A stretch of DNA of 64,000 bases from assembly GCA_030607875.1 (NCBI GenBank), contig JAUWJD010000001.1, forward strand, positions 62,001 through 126,000. The letters are read 5' to 3'. Both the position numbers and the translations under genes were made by a program. Shown here one piece after another: positions 25,560 through 36,205 of this stretch; position 1 is the first letter of the stretch, and every line of letters starts with the position of its first letter. Origin of the DNA: Chloroflexota bacterium (GTDB lineage: Bacteria > Chloroflexota > Anaerolineae > UBA2200). The notes below the pieces were generated by a model. That model was not told the DNA's origin. It ran no database searches and saw only the letters and a list, made by a program, of their open reading frames with translations.

Positions 25560-26498
25560 ATGGAATACAAGGACTATTACAAGATCCTGGGTGTTGACAA
25601 GACGGCCAGTCAAAAACAAATCAAGAAGGCCTATCGGCGTCTGGCTCGCAAGTACCACCCGGACGTGAACCCAGGCGACAAGACCACTGAAGCCCGCTTC
25701 AAAGAGATCAACGAAGCACATGAGGTGCTGAGTGACCCAGAGAAGCGTAAGAAGTACGACGAGCTTGGAGCCAACTGGCAGCAGTGGCAGCGCATGGGCA
25801 GAGACCCACGCGGCTTTGACTGGAGCCAGTGGTCCGCCGGAGGACAGCCGGGCAGCGGACGCGTGCACGTCGAATACAGGGACCTCGAGGATTTGTTCGG
25901 TGAAGGCGGAGGATTCTCGGACTTTTTCCGCAATGTCTTCGGCGGCACGAGGGGCGCCACCTACTCTCAGCGACCACGCAGTCGCCGTGGGCAGGACTTG
26001 GAACATACCGTGGAAGTGACGCTTGAGGAAGCTTATAGCGGCACGAAACGTGTCTTGCAGATGGACCACCAGAGAATCGAAGTCACCATACCGCCAGGTG
26101 TAGACACCGGATCGCGGGTGCGCATTGCCGGGAAAGGCGGACGTGGGATTGGAAGTGGGCCCAGCGGGCATCTGTACCTTCGTATATCGGTGCTACCGAA
26201 CAATGCCTTCGAACGGAAAGGTAACGACCTGTACAGCGAGGTGCCGGTTGACCTGTACACCGCTATCCTCGGTGGAGAGGTATCGGTGCGAACCTTGGAG
26301 GGACAGGTCATGCTCAAGATCCCACCGGAGACACAAAGCGGCAAACGCTTCCGCCTGAAAGGCCTGGGCATGCCGAAACTCAAGAACCCCAAGGCAAAAG
26401 GTGACCTCTACGCAGAAGTAAAGATCGCTGTGCCGCGGAAGCTGAGCAAGCAGGAAAAGGAACTGTTCACTCAGTTAGCATCGCTGCGCACTCGCTAG
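25560..26498 (+). CDS. cbpA: CbpA-type DnaJ co-chaperone (no zinc finger)
   Basis: 312 residues. The J domain (1-70) has the HPD motif in [13 protein letters not shown] Gly-rich and Trp-containing linker follows, then the two DnaJ C-terminal beta domains ([52 protein letters not shown]). The Cys-rich zinc finger of full DnaJ is absent, which makes it CbpA-like. J proteins deliver substrates to DnaK and stimulate its ATPase. Confidence 0.93.
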   Translation: MEYKDYYKILGVDKTASQKQIKKAYRRLARKYHPDVNPGDKTTEARFKEINEAHEVLSDPEKRKKYDELGANWQQWQRMGRDPRGFDWSQWSAGGQPGSGRVHVEYRDLEDLFGEGGGFSDFFRNVFGGTRGATYSQRPRSRRGQDLEHTVEVTLEEAYSGTKRVLQMDHQRIEVTIPPGVDTGSRVRIAGKGGRGIGSGPSGHLYLRISVLPNNAFERKGNDLYSEVPVDLYTAILGGEVSVRTLEGQVMLKIPPETQSGKRFRLKGLGMPKLKNPKAKGDLYAEVKIAVPRKLSKQEKELFTQLASLRTR

Positions 26499-26517
26499 AA
26501 TCTTGATAAGGAGCACA

Positions 26518-27762
26518 ATGAAGAGCATAAACGTCAAAAGGTTGAGTGTCACAATCCTTGTGGGGCTGCTGGCTCTGAGCCTGACAGGTTGCGGTGTATG
26601 CGGGTGGTGCCCATCTTTGAGCCGCCGAGCACGCCCCGTTCCGACACCAGCGCAGGAACACGTCGCGGTTCAACCAACCACCTTGCCACCGGAGATCATT
26701 GCAGAGGCCGACGCCGAAGAGCAATTGTTGGTGAACATCTACAAGCGCGTCAATCCGGCAGTGGTGCACATTCGCGTCGCGAAACTGGTGAATGCTGACC
26801 GTCTGGGCTTGCCGGCGATACCAGACCACCCCGACGTGCCAGAGGAGGAATTCTATCAGCAGGGTACCGGCTCTGGCTTTCTCATCGACCATGAGGGATA
26901 CATCGTCACCAACAACCACGTGGTAGAAGGCGCAGAGGAGGTACAAGTTACCTTCCACGATGGCACAGTGGTGCGTGCAGAGATCGTCGGCACAGACCCG
27001 GATAGTGACCTGGCCGTGATCAAAGTGGACCTACCTGCAGAGGTCCGGGACATCCGTCCCATCGAACTGGGCGATTCAGATGCGATGCAAATTGGGCAGC
27101 GAGCTATCGCCCTGGGCAATCCCTTTGGGCTTCGCGGCACACTGACCACAGGAATTGTGAGCGCCCTGGGACGCAGCCTACCTTTGGGACGAGCCTCGAT
27201 AGCAATTGGGGCTCGCTTCAGCATACCGGAATTGATCCAGACAGATGCAGCGATCAATCCCGGAAACTCGGGGGGACCGCTTCTGGATTCGCGGGGGCGT
27301 GTTATCGGCGTGAACACTGCTTACGACCCCGAAGTGTACGGAGTCGGCTTCGCCGTGCCCGTCAACACGGTTAAGCGTGTGGTGCCCCGGCTGATCCAAG
27401 ACGGTCACTACGCGTACCCGTGGATAGGCATCTCCGGGACGGACCTTTTGCTGGAAATCGTCGAAGAGATGAACCTGCCGGTGCAGCGTGGCGCAATCGT
27501 GCAGGAAGTGACGCCTAACAGCCCCGCTGACAAGGCAGGACTGAGGGGCAGCAATGCCACGGTCGAGAAACTGGGGCGTGAACTTCCAATCGGTGGGGAT
27601 GTGATCATCGCCATTGACGATCAAAAGGTCGAGCAGTTCGAAGACCTTCTGGTCTACATCCTGCGCTATACAGAGGTAGGGCAGAGAGTGAGACTGACCA
27701 TCATCAGGGATGGCCATGAACAGGTAATCACCGTGATACTGGGCGAAAGGCCCAGCCGATAG
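26518..27762 (+). CDS. HtrA/DegP-type serine protease, lipoprotein (copy 1)
   Basis: 414 residues from ATG 26518, which follows AAGGAG. The signal peptide ends in a lipobox, LALSLTGC, so it should be anchored outside the membrane. The trypsin-like domain has His in TNNHVVEGA, Asp in DPDSDLAVIKV and Ser in NPGNSGGPLL. One PDZ domain follows (VTPNSPADKAGLRG, GGDVIIAIDDQKVEQFEDL). HtrA proteases degrade misfolded envelope proteins. A second copy follows after 23 bp; the two differ in linker and N-terminus. Confidence 0.93.
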   Translation: MKSINVKRLSVTILVGLLALSLTGCGVCGWCPSLSRRARPVPTPAQEHVAVQPTTLPPEIIAEADAEEQLLVNIYKRVNPAVVHIRVAKLVNADRLGLPAIPDHPDVPEEEFYQQGTGSGFLIDHEGYIVTNNHVVEGAEEVQVTFHDGTVVRAEIVGTDPDSDLAVIKVDLPAEVRDIRPIELGDSDAMQIGQRAIALGNPFGLRGTLTTGIVSALGRSLPLGRASIAIGARFSIPELIQTDAAINPGNSGGPLLDSRGRVIGVNTAYDPEVYGVGFAVPVNTVKRVVPRLIQDGHYAYPWIGISGTDLLLEIVEEMNLPVQRGAIVQEVTPNSPADKAGLRGSNATVEKLGRELPIGGDVIIAIDDQKVEQFEDLLVYILRYTEVGQRVRLTIIRDGHEQVITVILGERPSR

Positions 27763-27785
27763 CACGGACGAGGAGAGTGCAAGGA

Positions 27786-28964
27786 ATGAGTCCCACAAAA
27801 CGCAAGATCATCTCACTCGTGTTGGCGTCTCTGGCCATGTCAGTACTGCTGGGATGCGACAGTGCGCTCCTGGAACGCCCGACTCCCACGCCACGCTCCA
27901 CACCCACACCCTATGTGATTGTTGTCACTCCTACGCCCCTTCCGCCATCCATAGTGAAAGCCGCAGATATCGAAGAGCAACTGGTGGTTGACATCTACGC
28001 CCGCGTGAGCCCGGCAGTGGTATTCATCACCAGCCGCATCATCGTGCGCGACTTTTTCTGGGGTGCGGTACCGCAGGAAGGCACAGGTTCCGGATTCGTC
28101 ATAGACAAAGAAGGGCACGTTGTCACCAACAATCACGTCGTGGAGAATGCTGACAGGGTGACTGTCACTTTGTCCGACGACACCTCAGTCGAGGCTAAAG
28201 TGGTGGGCACCGATCCGGCCAACGACGTGGCAGTGCTCAAGATTGACGTTCCGCCAGAGAAGCTGTACCCAGTTGAACTGGGTACTTCTGCCAACCTGCG
28301 CGTCGGGCAAAGAGCCATCGCCATTGGCAATCCTTTCGGCCTTGATCGCACTTTGACTACCGGTGTGATCAGCTCTTTGGGCAGGCCCCTCGATGTCGGG
28401 GGCAGACGCACCATCTATGACGTCATCCAAACGGATGCGGCAATCAACCCAGGGAACTCTGGTGGCCCGCTTCTCGACTCCAGCGGTAAAGTGATTGGTA
28501 TCAATACGGCCATCCTCTCGCCTAGCGGGGGCTCGATCGGCCTGGGTTTTGCCGTCCCCATTGATACAGCGAAGCGCGTGGTGAATTCGATCATCGCCAA
28601 GGGCTACTATCCACACCCCTGGTTAGGCATCACGGGCGTGTCCGTGACTCCGGAAATAGCCGAACATCTGGAGTTATCGGTCGATCGGGGGGTGTTGATC
28701 ATCGAGGTAATGCCGGACCAGGCCGCCGCACGTGCCGGGTTGCGTGGTGGCAACCGTCGCGTGCAGGTGGGGAACTCGACCATCCTGCTCGGCGGTGACA
28801 TTCTGATTGGCATTGATGGAAACAGAACACAGGAAATCGGCGACCTGGTGAAATACTTGGAAACCAGGGCTAAAGTCGGCCAGTTCGTTGAGCTCACCAT
28901 CGTCCGGGATGGTCGGGAGCAGACCATACAGGCAGAGTTGGGCGAACAACCCAGAGAGAGATAG
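27786..28964 (+). CDS. HtrA/DegP-type serine protease, lipoprotein (copy 2)
   Basis: 392 residues from ATG 27786. Lipobox SVLLGC, then a Pro/Thr-rich linker (PTPTPRSTPTP-type). The catalytic triad is visible as TNNHVVENA, DPANDVAVLKI and NPGNSGGPLL. One PDZ domain with VMPDQAAARAGLRGG follows. It is a tandem duplicate of the gene upstream and is shorter before the protease domain. Both lie in the middle of the chaperone operon, which suggests that envelope and cytoplasmic protein damage are answered together. Confidence 0.93.
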   Translation: MSPTKRKIISLVLASLAMSVLLGCDSALLERPTPTPRSTPTPYVIVVTPTPLPPSIVKAADIEEQLVVDIYARVSPAVVFITSRIIVRDFFWGAVPQEGTGSGFVIDKEGHVVTNNHVVENADRVTVTLSDDTSVEAKVVGTDPANDVAVLKIDVPPEKLYPVELGTSANLRVGQRAIAIGNPFGLDRTLTTGVISSLGRPLDVGGRRTIYDVIQTDAAINPGNSGGPLLDSSGKVIGINTAILSPSGGSIGLGFAVPIDTAKRVVNSIIAKGYYPHPWLGITGVSVTPEIAEHLELSVDRGVLIIEVMPDQAAARAGLRGGNRRVQVGNSTILLGGDILIGIDGNRTQEIGDLVKYLETRAKVGQFVELTIVRDGREQTIQAELGEQPRER

Positions 28965-28983
28965 TTTCGGAGGAAGGATTGCC

Positions 28984-29340
28984 ATGGATTATTCAAGCCC
29001 TGATGATCCTTGCTACGTAATCAGTGTCGCGGCTGGAATGGTAAACCTGCATCCACAGACCCTGCGCTATTACGAGCGAATCGGGTTGGTAGTGCCGGCA
29101 CGCTCTCCAGGCAATATGCGTCTTTACTCCCAGAACGACATCGAGCGCGTGCAAAAGATCTGTCGCTTAACCGATGAACTGGGTGTCAATCTAGCTGGCG
29201 CAGAAGTGATCTTGCGTCTGACAGACACCATCGGACAATTACAAGCCGAGATGGATGAATTGCGTGCGGCGTTCGAAGCCGAGACCCAACAGTTACGACA
29301 GTACTTGAGCGATGACGATATTGACGTTAAGGCAAGGTAA
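28984..29340 (+). CDS. hspR: HspR-like MerR-family heat-shock repressor
   Basis: 118 residues from ATG 28984, after GGAGGAAGG. A MerR-type helix-turn-helix at the N-terminus (SVAAGMVNLHPQTLRYYERI, GLVVPARSPGNMRLYS, DIERVQKICRLTDELGVNLA) and a C-terminal coiled coil match HspR. HspR represses dnaK, clpB and related genes at HAIR inverted repeats. Its place inside the chaperone and Clp gene run supports the call. A larger upstream frame beginning inside the HtrA gene is not used. Confidence 0.88.
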   Translation: MDYSSPDDPCYVISVAAGMVNLHPQTLRYYERIGLVVPARSPGNMRLYSQNDIERVQKICRLTDELGVNLAGAEVILRLTDTIGQLQAEMDELRAAFEAETQQLRQYLSDDDIDVKAR

Positions 29341-29344
29341 ATCA

Positions 29345-29369
29345 TCCTTCCGCCTAACTGGCGGAAGGA
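29345..29369 (+). other. Hairpin between hspR and the baeRF gene
   Basis: TCCTTCCGCC (29345-29354), loop TAACT, GGCGGAAGGA (29360-29369): a perfect 10-bp stem directly before the ribosome-binding site of the next gene. No T-run follows; partial termination or mRNA processing is possible. Confidence 0.55.
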
Positions 29370-29387
29370 ATACGAGGAGGTCAACAG

Positions 29388-30476
29388 ATGATTAACGAGA
29401 AAGAGCTTCAGGAACTGGCGGGCTTTGCGAGTGAAGGTTCACCGATGCTTAGCTTGTATCTGGATACCGACCTTACTCAGCAACCCAAGGAAAAGTGCAA
29501 ATTGGTCCTGCGCGATTTGCTGGAAAAGGTGGACAACTCCGCTTCAGACCAGGATGTGGCCAGAGTGGAGCGATTCTTCGACCTAGAGTACGAATGGCAA
29601 GCAAAGGGGGTAGCTATCTTCTCTGCAGCCGACCAAGAGTTCTGGCGGGTCTATCCATTGGCACTTCCCACTGAGAGCGAAGCACATACCGGTGACAGGC
29701 TCTATCTCAGGCCATTGACCCAGCTCCTGGGCGAATACGAACGTTATGGGGTGGTGCTGGTCGATCGCGAGAGTGCGCGCTTCTTCCTGTCGTATTTGGG
29801 GCAGATTGAAGAGAAAAGCGAGTGGGTTGGCCAGGATCTGAAGCGCCACAAGCAAGGCGGGTTCGCTGCAGCTCGTTTTCAACGGCATGTGGACAAGCAG
29901 GCACAGCAGAACTTGAAACTAGCGGCTGAAACCACTGTCCGCTTCTGCAAGGAGCATCGTTGCAGCCGGATCATCCTGGGTGGTTCTGACGAGACGCTGG
30001 CACAGTTTCAAGCGATGCTGCCCAAGTCATTGCAGAAGCACGTTGTCGGTACCCTATCCCTGGACATGACCACTTCAGCAACCGAAGTGATGGAGCGCTC
30101 TGCGAAGCTCATTCGGGATCGAGAACGTGAGCGGCAGCAAAAGCTCGTCGAGGATTTGATGACTGCAGCAGCAAAGGGGGGGGGGGCTGTAACCGGACTG
30201 GCAGATACGTTCTATATCGCTCACCAGGGACGAGCGCATATACTGGTCATAGAAAAAGGTCTTGAGGCGGACGGCTATCTGTGCGACGGCTGCCGTTACG
30301 TCAGTGCAGAGCCCATCACCAAGTGCCCGTTCTGCGGCGGCAAGCCACACAAGATTGACGGAGCTATGAATCGGGTCATCCAACGGGTCATCGAAGCTGG
30401 CGGCAAAGTAGAAACGGTGGCGGCTAGCGAGGCCCTGGAGAAAGCCGGGCACATTGGCGCAATCCTGCGCTACTAA
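29388..30476 (+). CDS. baeRF-type (eRF1-like) protein with C-terminal zinc ribbon
   Basis: 362 residues. The N-terminus (SPMLSLYLDTDLTQQPKEK) and the central FQRHVDKQAQQNLKLAAE region followed by RIILGGSDETLAQFQAML match the bacterial archaeo-eukaryotic release-factor-like family, related to the eRF1/Pelota core. Near the C-terminus a CxxC pair, CDGC and CPFCGG (about 303-325), forms a likely zinc ribbon. Members are thought to act in ribosome rescue or stress, but roles are not well proven. GAGGAGG precedes the ATG. A run of eleven G residues (30176-30186) lies in the coding region, encoding Gly-Gly-Gly. Confidence 0.75.
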   Translation: MINEKELQELAGFASEGSPMLSLYLDTDLTQQPKEKCKLVLRDLLEKVDNSASDQDVARVERFFDLEYEWQAKGVAIFSAADQEFWRVYPLALPTESEAHTGDRLYLRPLTQLLGEYERYGVVLVDRESARFFLSYLGQIEEKSEWVGQDLKRHKQGGFAAARFQRHVDKQAQQNLKLAAETTVRFCKEHRCSRIILGGSDETLAQFQAMLPKSLQKHVVGTLSLDMTTSATEVMERSAKLIRDRERERQQKLVEDLMTAAAKGGGAVTGLADTFYIAHQGRAHILVIEKGLEADGYLCDGCRYVSAEPITKCPFCGGKPHKIDGAMNRVIQRVIEAGGKVETVAASEALEKAGHIGAILRY

Positions 30477-30492
30477 CATCAAAGAGCACGTA

Positions 30493-30560
30493 GGGGCGAA
30501 TCTTGCCCTTCATCTCGCGCGCGGCCGCTTCGCGTAGACGAAGCGGCGGGGGATTCGCCC
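30493..30560. repeat. Nested inverted repeat upstream of clpB
   Basis: Outer arms GGGCGAATC (30494-30502) and GATTCGCCC (30552-30560), and inside them a second perfect stem GCCGCTTCG (30524-30532), loop CGTAGA, CGAAGCGGC (30539-30547). It lies between the baeRF stop and clpB. It resembles a short mobile or extragenic palindromic element and may act as a terminator or processing site. Confidence 0.65.
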
Positions 30561-30603
30561 ACCAGCAATCATTGTTGCCATTATTACCAATCAGGAGCGG
30601 TTT

Positions 30604-33192
30604 GTGAATCTGAATCGATATACGGAAAAAGCGCGAGAAGCTCTGCTCCAAGCCCAGGCACTTGCGAGTGAATACAACCATAGTCAAATTGAGCCGGAGC
30701 ATCTGCTCCTGGCACTGCTACAACAGGCGGACGGCGTAGTGCCGCAGATCGTTGGCAAGATCGGACTCGCGCCCCAAGTATTGCAGCGTGAGCTCGAAGA
30801 CGAGTTGCAAAAGCGCCCCAAGGTCTACGGTGCAGCGAGGCAGGTCGGCATTGGCTCAGCCTTGCAGAACGTACTGAACCGTAGCGAGGCACAGGCGCAG
30901 TCGATGCGCGATGAATACGTGTCTACTGAGCACCTGCTGATGGCGATGGTTCTGGTGCAGAGCGGGCGTGCGGGCCAAATCCTGCAGCAACACGGCATCA
31001 CTCTGAACCGCATCTACGAAGCACTGACTGGCATCCGTGGCACGCAGCGCGTTACCGACCAGCAACCTGAAAGCAAGTATCAGGCGCTGGAGAAGTATGG
31101 GCGCGACCTGACAGAGATGGCACGGCGCGGCAAGCTCGACCCGGTCATTGGGCGAGACGAGGAAATCCGCCGCATCATGCAGGTGCTGTCTAGACGCACC
31201 AAGAACAACCCTGTGCTGGTAGGCGAGGCCGGCGTGGGCAAAACGGCCATTGCTGAGGGGCTCGCGCTGCGCATCGTCCGTGGCGATGTACCGAAAGGGC
31301 TCAAGAACAAGCGCATTGTGGCCCTGGACCTGGGCGCGCTGGTGGCCGGAGCCAAGTACCGGGGCCAGTTCGAGGAGCGCCTGAAGGCTGTGCTAAAGGA
31401 GATCACCGAGTCTGAGGGAGAGATCATCCTGTTCATCGATGAGCTGCACACCGTGGTCGGCGCAGGCGCTGCCGAGGGGGCCATGGACGCCAGCAACATG
31501 CTGAAACCCATGCTGGCGCGCGGAGAACTGCACGCCATCGGTGCAACCACCCTCGACGAGTACCGGGAACACATCGAGAAGGACGCCGCCTTGGAGCGGC
31601 GCTTCCAGCCCATCTACGTGGACGAGCCAACGGTCGAAGAAACCATCAGCATCCTACGCGGTCTGAAAGAACGCTACGAGGTGCACCATGGCGTGCGCAT
31701 CCAGGATGCTGCGCTGGTTGCTGCGGCAGTGCTCTCGAACCGCTACATCTCCGACAGGTTCCTGCCTGACAAAGCCATTGACCTGATCGACGAAGCGGCC
31801 TCGCGGCTACGCTTGGAGATTGACAGCCTGCCTGCTGAGCTTGATGAGGTCGAGCGGCGCATCATGCAGTTGCAGATCGAACAGCAGGCGTTGAAAAAGG
31901 AAGATGATCCTGCATCCAAGGCTCGTCTTGAGAAAGTAGAAGCAGAACTGGCTGAGCTCAAAGAAAAGAGCACAGCCATGAAAGGCCAATGGCAGCAGGA
32001 GCAGGAAGCCATTCAGGCTCTCCGCCAGACAAAAACAGAGCTTGAGGAGACCAAGCAGGCCATTGAGCAAGCCGAACGGCATGCCGATTTGGAGCAAGCA
32101 GCCAAGCTACTCTACGGAGACTTGCCCGAGCTGAAGCAGCAGCTCAAGGCGCAGGAAAAGCATCTGGTTGAGATACAGCATGGACAGCCGATGCTCAAGG
32201 AAGAAGTGGATGAAGAGGACATCGCGGAAATCGTCTCCAAATGGACAGGCATCCCCGTGGCCAAACTCATAGAGGGCGAAAAGGCCAAGCTGCTACACAT
32301 GGAAAAGAACCTGCACCGGCGCGTGGTGGGCCAGGACGAGGCGATTTCGGCGGTCTCCAACGCCGTGCGGCGTGCCAGAGCTGGCCTGCAGGACCCCAAC
32401 CGCCCCATTGGCAGCTTCCTCTTTCTTGGACCGACAGGGGTCGGTAAGACGGAGCTGGCGCGCGCTTTGGCAGAATTCCTTTTCGACTCCGAAGATGCTA
32501 TGGTGCGGCTGGACATGAGCGAATATCAGGAACGCCACACCATAGCGCGCATGATCGGCGCGCCGCCGGGTTACATAGGCCACGAAGAGGGGGGGCAGTT
32601 GACCGAGGCCGTACGACGCCGGCCTTATGCCGTGGTACTCTTTGACGAGATCGAGAAAGCACACCAAGAGGTGTTCAACGTGCTCCTGCAACTGCTGGAT
32701 GACGGCCGCCTGACCGACGGTCACGGACGCACAGTGAGCTTTAAGAACACTGTAGTGATCATGACTTCCAATGTCGGCAGCCAGTGGATCAAGGAACTGG
32801 GCGGGCGCAATGAGGAAGAGATGCGCCGCCGCGTGCTGGAGGCCCTGAGCCAACGGTTCCGGCCAGAGTTCCTGAACCGCATCGATGAGGTGATTATCTT
32901 CCACTCCTTGGGGATGGAGCAGCTTGTGCAAATCGTGGACATTCAGCTTCGGCGTTTGCAGGCCCTCCTGAATGATCGCAAGGTCGAGCTGGTGCTGACA
33001 GATACAGCCAAGCGCCATTTGGCTGAGGAGGGCTTTGATCCCGTTTACGGGGCGCGGCCACTCAAGCGGGTTATCCAGCGAAGGATACAGGATCCGTTGG
33101 CCTTGAAACTGCTACAAGGCGAGCTCAAGGACGGTGTCAAGATCACTGCAGATGTCGAGGATGGTGAGTTCGTGTTTAAGGCTTCGCCCTGA
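30604..33192 (+). CDS. clpB: ClpB disaggregase
   Basis: 862 residues, full length for ClpB. The order is an N-terminal Clp repeat domain (1-150), AAA1 with Walker [11 protein letters not shown] (about 207), the long coiled-coil middle domain (about 395-530, which separates ClpB from ClpA/C) and AAA2 with [10 protein letters not shown] (about 609). ClpB pulls apart aggregates with DnaK. No ClpP-binding IGF/LGF loop is seen in AAA2. Start is GTG at 30604 after CAGGAGCGG. Confidence 0.96.
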   Translation: MNLNRYTEKAREALLQAQALASEYNHSQIEPEHLLLALLQQADGVVPQIVGKIGLAPQVLQRELEDELQKRPKVYGAARQVGIGSALQNVLNRSEAQAQSMRDEYVSTEHLLMAMVLVQSGRAGQILQQHGITLNRIYEALTGIRGTQRVTDQQPESKYQALEKYGRDLTEMARRGKLDPVIGRDEEIRRIMQVLSRRTKNNPVLVGEAGVGKTAIAEGLALRIVRGDVPKGLKNKRIVALDLGALVAGAKYRGQFEERLKAVLKEITESEGEIILFIDELHTVVGAGAAEGAMDASNMLKPMLARGELHAIGATTLDEYREHIEKDAALERRFQPIYVDEPTVEETISILRGLKERYEVHHGVRIQDAALVAAAVLSNRYISDRFLPDKAIDLIDEAASRLRLEIDSLPAELDEVERRIMQLQIEQQALKKEDDPASKARLEKVEAELAELKEKSTAMKGQWQQEQEAIQALRQTKTELEETKQAIEQAERHADLEQAAKLLYGDLPELKQQLKAQEKHLVEIQHGQPMLKEEVDEEDIAEIVSKWTGIPVAKLIEGEKAKLLHMEKNLHRRVVGQDEAISAVSNAVRRARAGLQDPNRPIGSFLFLGPTGVGKTELARALAEFLFDSEDAMVRLDMSEYQERHTIARMIGAPPGYIGHEEGGQLTEAVRRRPYAVVLFDEIEKAHQEVFNVLLQLLDDGRLTDGHGRTVSFKNTVVIMTSNVGSQWIKELGGRNEEEMRRRVLEALSQRFRPEFLNRIDEVIIFHSLGMEQLVQIVDIQLRRLQALLNDRKVELVLTDTAKRHLAEEGFDPVYGARPLKRVIQRRIQDPLALKLLQGELKDGVKITADVEDGEFVFKASP

Positions 33193-33266
33193 GGGGGCCG
33201 AGCCCGAAGGGTGAGCAGATAGCAGGTCATCTGCGTAATCTGCGGATTAGAATTGAGGCAACCTAA

Positions 33267-35738
33267 ATGATGATGTCATTTGATCGTTTCACAGAGCGAG
33301 CGCAGGATGCAGCGGCCCGGGCTTATGAGATCATGCAGCGCTACCGGCACGGGCAACTGGATACAGAGCATATCCTGCTGGCTTTGCTCGAACAACCAGA
33401 AGGCGTGATCCCGCAGATCCTGGAGCGCCTGAACGTGGGTGTCGAGGCGATCAAGAACCGCCTGGACAACACGCTCAGAGCGAGTCCCAGAATGCAGACG
33501 TTGGGCTCCAGGGCGACTCCTATGCAGGTATACATCACCCCGCGCGTCAAACGCGTCCTGGACACAGCCGCCGAAGAGGCCCAAGAGCTCAACGACGAGT
33601 ACGTGTCGACCGAGCACATCTTCCTGGCCATCGTCAGCGAGCGCGACGGACCAGCGGCCCGAATCCTCAATGATTACGGCGTCAGCAGGGAAAAGATCCT
33701 CAACATGCTCCCTGATGTGCGCGGCGGACAGCGGGTAACCAGCCGGGGGGCTGAAAGCCGCTATCGGACCTTGGAGAAATACAGCCGCAACCTGACCAAC
33801 CTGGCCAGAGAAGGGAAGCTCGACCCGGTGCTTGGCCGCGACAGTGAGATCATGCGCGTCATTCAGATCCTGTGCCGGCGCACCAAGAACAACCCGGTGC
33901 TCATCGGAGAGGCCGGCGTCGGCAAGACGGCCATCGTCGAGGGCCTGGCCCAGGCCATTACCAAGGGGGACGTGCCCGAGTTGCTGATGAACAAGCGGCT
34001 GATCTCCCTTGACCTGGGCGCTATGGTGGCCGGGACGCGATTCCGTGGTGAATTCGAAGAACGCATCAAGGCGGCTTTGGATGAAATCAAGCTAGCTAAG
34101 GGTGAGATCATCCTGTTCATCGACGAGCTGCACAACGTGATCGGCGCAGGAGCTGCACAGGGAGCCATCGATGCCTCCAGCATGCTCAAGCCGGCCCTGG
34201 CGCGTGGCGAGTTGCGCTGCATCGGAGCCACAACACTGGACGAATACCACAAACACGTTGAGAAGGATTCGGCACTGGAGCGGCGTTTCTCGCCCATCTA
34301 CGTCGAAGAGCCCAGCGTAGAGGAAACTGTCGAGATGCTCAAGGGCCTGCGCCTGCTGTACGAGGAGCATCATGACGTGACCATCAGCGACGAAGCCATC
34401 GAAGCGGCTGCACACCTGTCCCAGCGCTACGTCAAGCACCGCTTTCTGCCAGACAAGGCCGTAGACCTGATCGATGAGGCCGCGTCCAAGCTGCGCATCA
34501 CCATCTTCAGCTTGCCTGACGACCTGAAGAAGATGAAATTGGAGATCGGGCGCTTGCTGACCAAGGAGGAAGCAGCCTGGCAGGACCGCGACTACGAACT
34601 GGCCGCCAGCCACAAGAGCGAGCGGCTGAAACTGGAAGTGGAATTCAAAGCCAAGAAGGAGGCCTGGAAGGCAGAGCGAGGGCTGGAAGAAGTTGTGTAT
34701 GAGGCCGACATTGCCGAAGTAGTCGGCAGTTGGACCGGCATTCCGGTCAGCCGTATGCTGGAGACTGAAGCCGAGAAGCTGCTGCAGATGGAGGAACGCT
34801 TGCACCAGCGCATCGTCTCCCAGGACGAGGCAGTGGCTGCGGTGTCAGATGCCGTCCGCCGTGCGCGTTCCGGGCTCAAGGACCCCAGGCGTCCCATCGG
34901 CAGCTTTATTTTCCTGGGCCCAACGGGCGTGGGCAAGACAGAGCTGGCCAAAGCCCTGGCCGAGTTCCTGTTCGACGACGAAGATGCTCTTTTGCGCATT
35001 GACATGAGCGAGTACCAGGAGCGCCATACCGTGTCGCGCCTGGTGGGAGCACCTCCGGGATACGTGGGCTACGAAGAGGGTGGACAGTTGTCCGAAGCAG
35101 TGCGACGCCGTCCTTTCCAGGTGATCCTGTTCGACGAGATCGAGAAGGCACACCCCGATGTGTGGAATGCCTTGCTCCAAATCCTGGAAGACGGCCGCAT
35201 GACCGATGGCCAAGGCAACGTGGTTGATTTCCGCAACACGGTGGTCATCATGACCTCGAACCTGGGCACCAAATACGTGCCCAAGGGCGGCGGGGCACTG
35301 GGCTTCCGCACTCCCGGCGAGCCAGCCGAGCACGAAAGAATGCGTGATGACATCGAGGGTGCACTGAAGAAGACGTTCCGCCCCGAGTTCCTGAACCGCA
35401 TCGACGAAGTGATCGTCTTCGAGCGGCTGAGCAGGGAAGACATGAAGCGCATCGTGGATCTACAGGTGGAGGACATCCGCCAGCGCATGCTCGAGCAGCG
35501 GGTGGATTTTCAGCTCAGCGAAACGGCCCGGGATTGGCTGGCAGAGAAGGGTTATGACCCCACCTTCGGCGCACGTCCGCTGCGCCGTACGCTGCAGCGG
35601 CTGGTGGAGAGTCCGCTGTCGAAGAAGCTGATTCGCGGCGAGCTCAGGGCAGGCGACCGCTTGCAGATTGAGGTGGAGAACAACGAGCTGGTGTTCCGCA
35701 AGGAGGATAGCCAGCAGCCGGCGCCAGTAGTAGCATAG
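33267..35738 (+). CDS. clpC: ClpC-type ATPase
   Basis: 823 residues. N-terminal Clp repeats, AAA1 with [10 protein letters not shown] (about 216), a short linker holding a UVR-like helical pair ([20 protein letters not shown], about 430-455) instead of the long ClpB coil, and AAA2 with [10 protein letters not shown] (about 551). A loop with ALGFRTPGE (about 675) matches the ClpP-docking loop of ClpC. It should unfold substrates for ClpP, which is not in the window. Three ATG codons in a row (33267-33275) leave the exact start open. It probably arose with clpB by old duplication. Confidence 0.94.
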   Translation: MMMSFDRFTERAQDAAARAYEIMQRYRHGQLDTEHILLALLEQPEGVIPQILERLNVGVEAIKNRLDNTLRASPRMQTLGSRATPMQVYITPRVKRVLDTAAEEAQELNDEYVSTEHIFLAIVSERDGPAARILNDYGVSREKILNMLPDVRGGQRVTSRGAESRYRTLEKYSRNLTNLAREGKLDPVLGRDSEIMRVIQILCRRTKNNPVLIGEAGVGKTAIVEGLAQAITKGDVPELLMNKRLISLDLGAMVAGTRFRGEFEERIKAALDEIKLAKGEIILFIDELHNVIGAGAAQGAIDASSMLKPALARGELRCIGATTLDEYHKHVEKDSALERRFSPIYVEEPSVEETVEMLKGLRLLYEEHHDVTISDEAIEAAAHLSQRYVKHRFLPDKAVDLIDEAASKLRITIFSLPDDLKKMKLEIGRLLTKEEAAWQDRDYELAASHKSERLKLEVEFKAKKEAWKAERGLEEVVYEADIAEVVGSWTGIPVSRMLETEAEKLLQMEERLHQRIVSQDEAVAAVSDAVRRARSGLKDPRRPIGSFIFLGPTGVGKTELAKALAEFLFDDEDALLRIDMSEYQERHTVSRLVGAPPGYVGYEEGGQLSEAVRRRPFQVILFDEIEKAHPDVWNALLQILEDGRMTDGQGNVVDFRNTVVIMTSNLGTKYVPKGGGALGFRTPGEPAEHERMRDDIEGALKKTFRPEFLNRIDEVIVFERLSREDMKRIVDLQVEDIRQRMLEQRVDFQLSETARDWLAEKGYDPTFGARPLRRTLQRLVESPLSKKLIRGELRAGDRLQIEVENNELVFRKEDSQQPAPVVA

Positions 35739-35741
35739 CAG

Positions 35742-35786
35742 GCAGCAGGGAGCGTGAAGCGTCATTAGCGCGCTACTCCCTGCTGC
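35742..35786. terminator. Inverted repeat after clpC
   Basis: GCAGCAGGGAG (35742-35752) and CTCCCTGCTGC (35776-35786) form an 11-bp stem with a 23-nt loop, just after the clpC stop and over the end of the PfkB remnant. A likely terminator between converging units. Confidence 0.5.
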
Positions 35787-36004
35787 TGCGCCAGATTCTC
35801 GGCCACGTTCCGCCCCACGCCGCCAAAGCTAACAGTGATCTCACCGGGCACGGAAGTGCCGAGCTGCAGTGCCTTGTGCGTACAACCTTTCACGTCAATG
35901 CCGGCCGCGCCGATGATGAGAATGTGTGGAGAAACTGACGTGTGCACGATCCCCTTACCCAGGAGCATCTGCCAGCCCATGCCATAAGGGCCGTAGCGCA
36001 CCAA
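35765..36004 (-). pseudogene. Truncated PfkB-family sugar/nucleoside kinase remnant
   Basis: About 79 codons remain. The stretch HILIIGAAGIDVKG, then LQLGTSVPGEITVSFGGVGRN and VAENLAQ, matches the first strands and the substrate-binding GG loop of PfkB kinases, closest in style to pseudouridine-kinase-like members. The linker LLGKGIV upstream recalls the HTH-to-kinase junction of such proteins. Everything after the first 50 kinase residues (ATP site, catalytic GAGD) is missing, and the frame stops next to the clpC end. It is therefore a deletion remnant rather than a working gene. Confidence 0.65.
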
Positions 36005-36205
36005 CTCTTCTTTTTGACCGTCGAGCTTGCGGCATCAACAGTGCCTGGAATCAAAACTATCTCACAATCAGGGGCAGCAGCGGTGAGGCTGAGTGAAACC
36101 AGAGAGACACAGAAGACGCAGAGTCGCAGGATTGAGCAAAAGATCCTCCATGTACTCCCCCGTCAGGCGGCGTCAACGATACGCCTCTATGGCAAAAAAA
36201 ACCGT

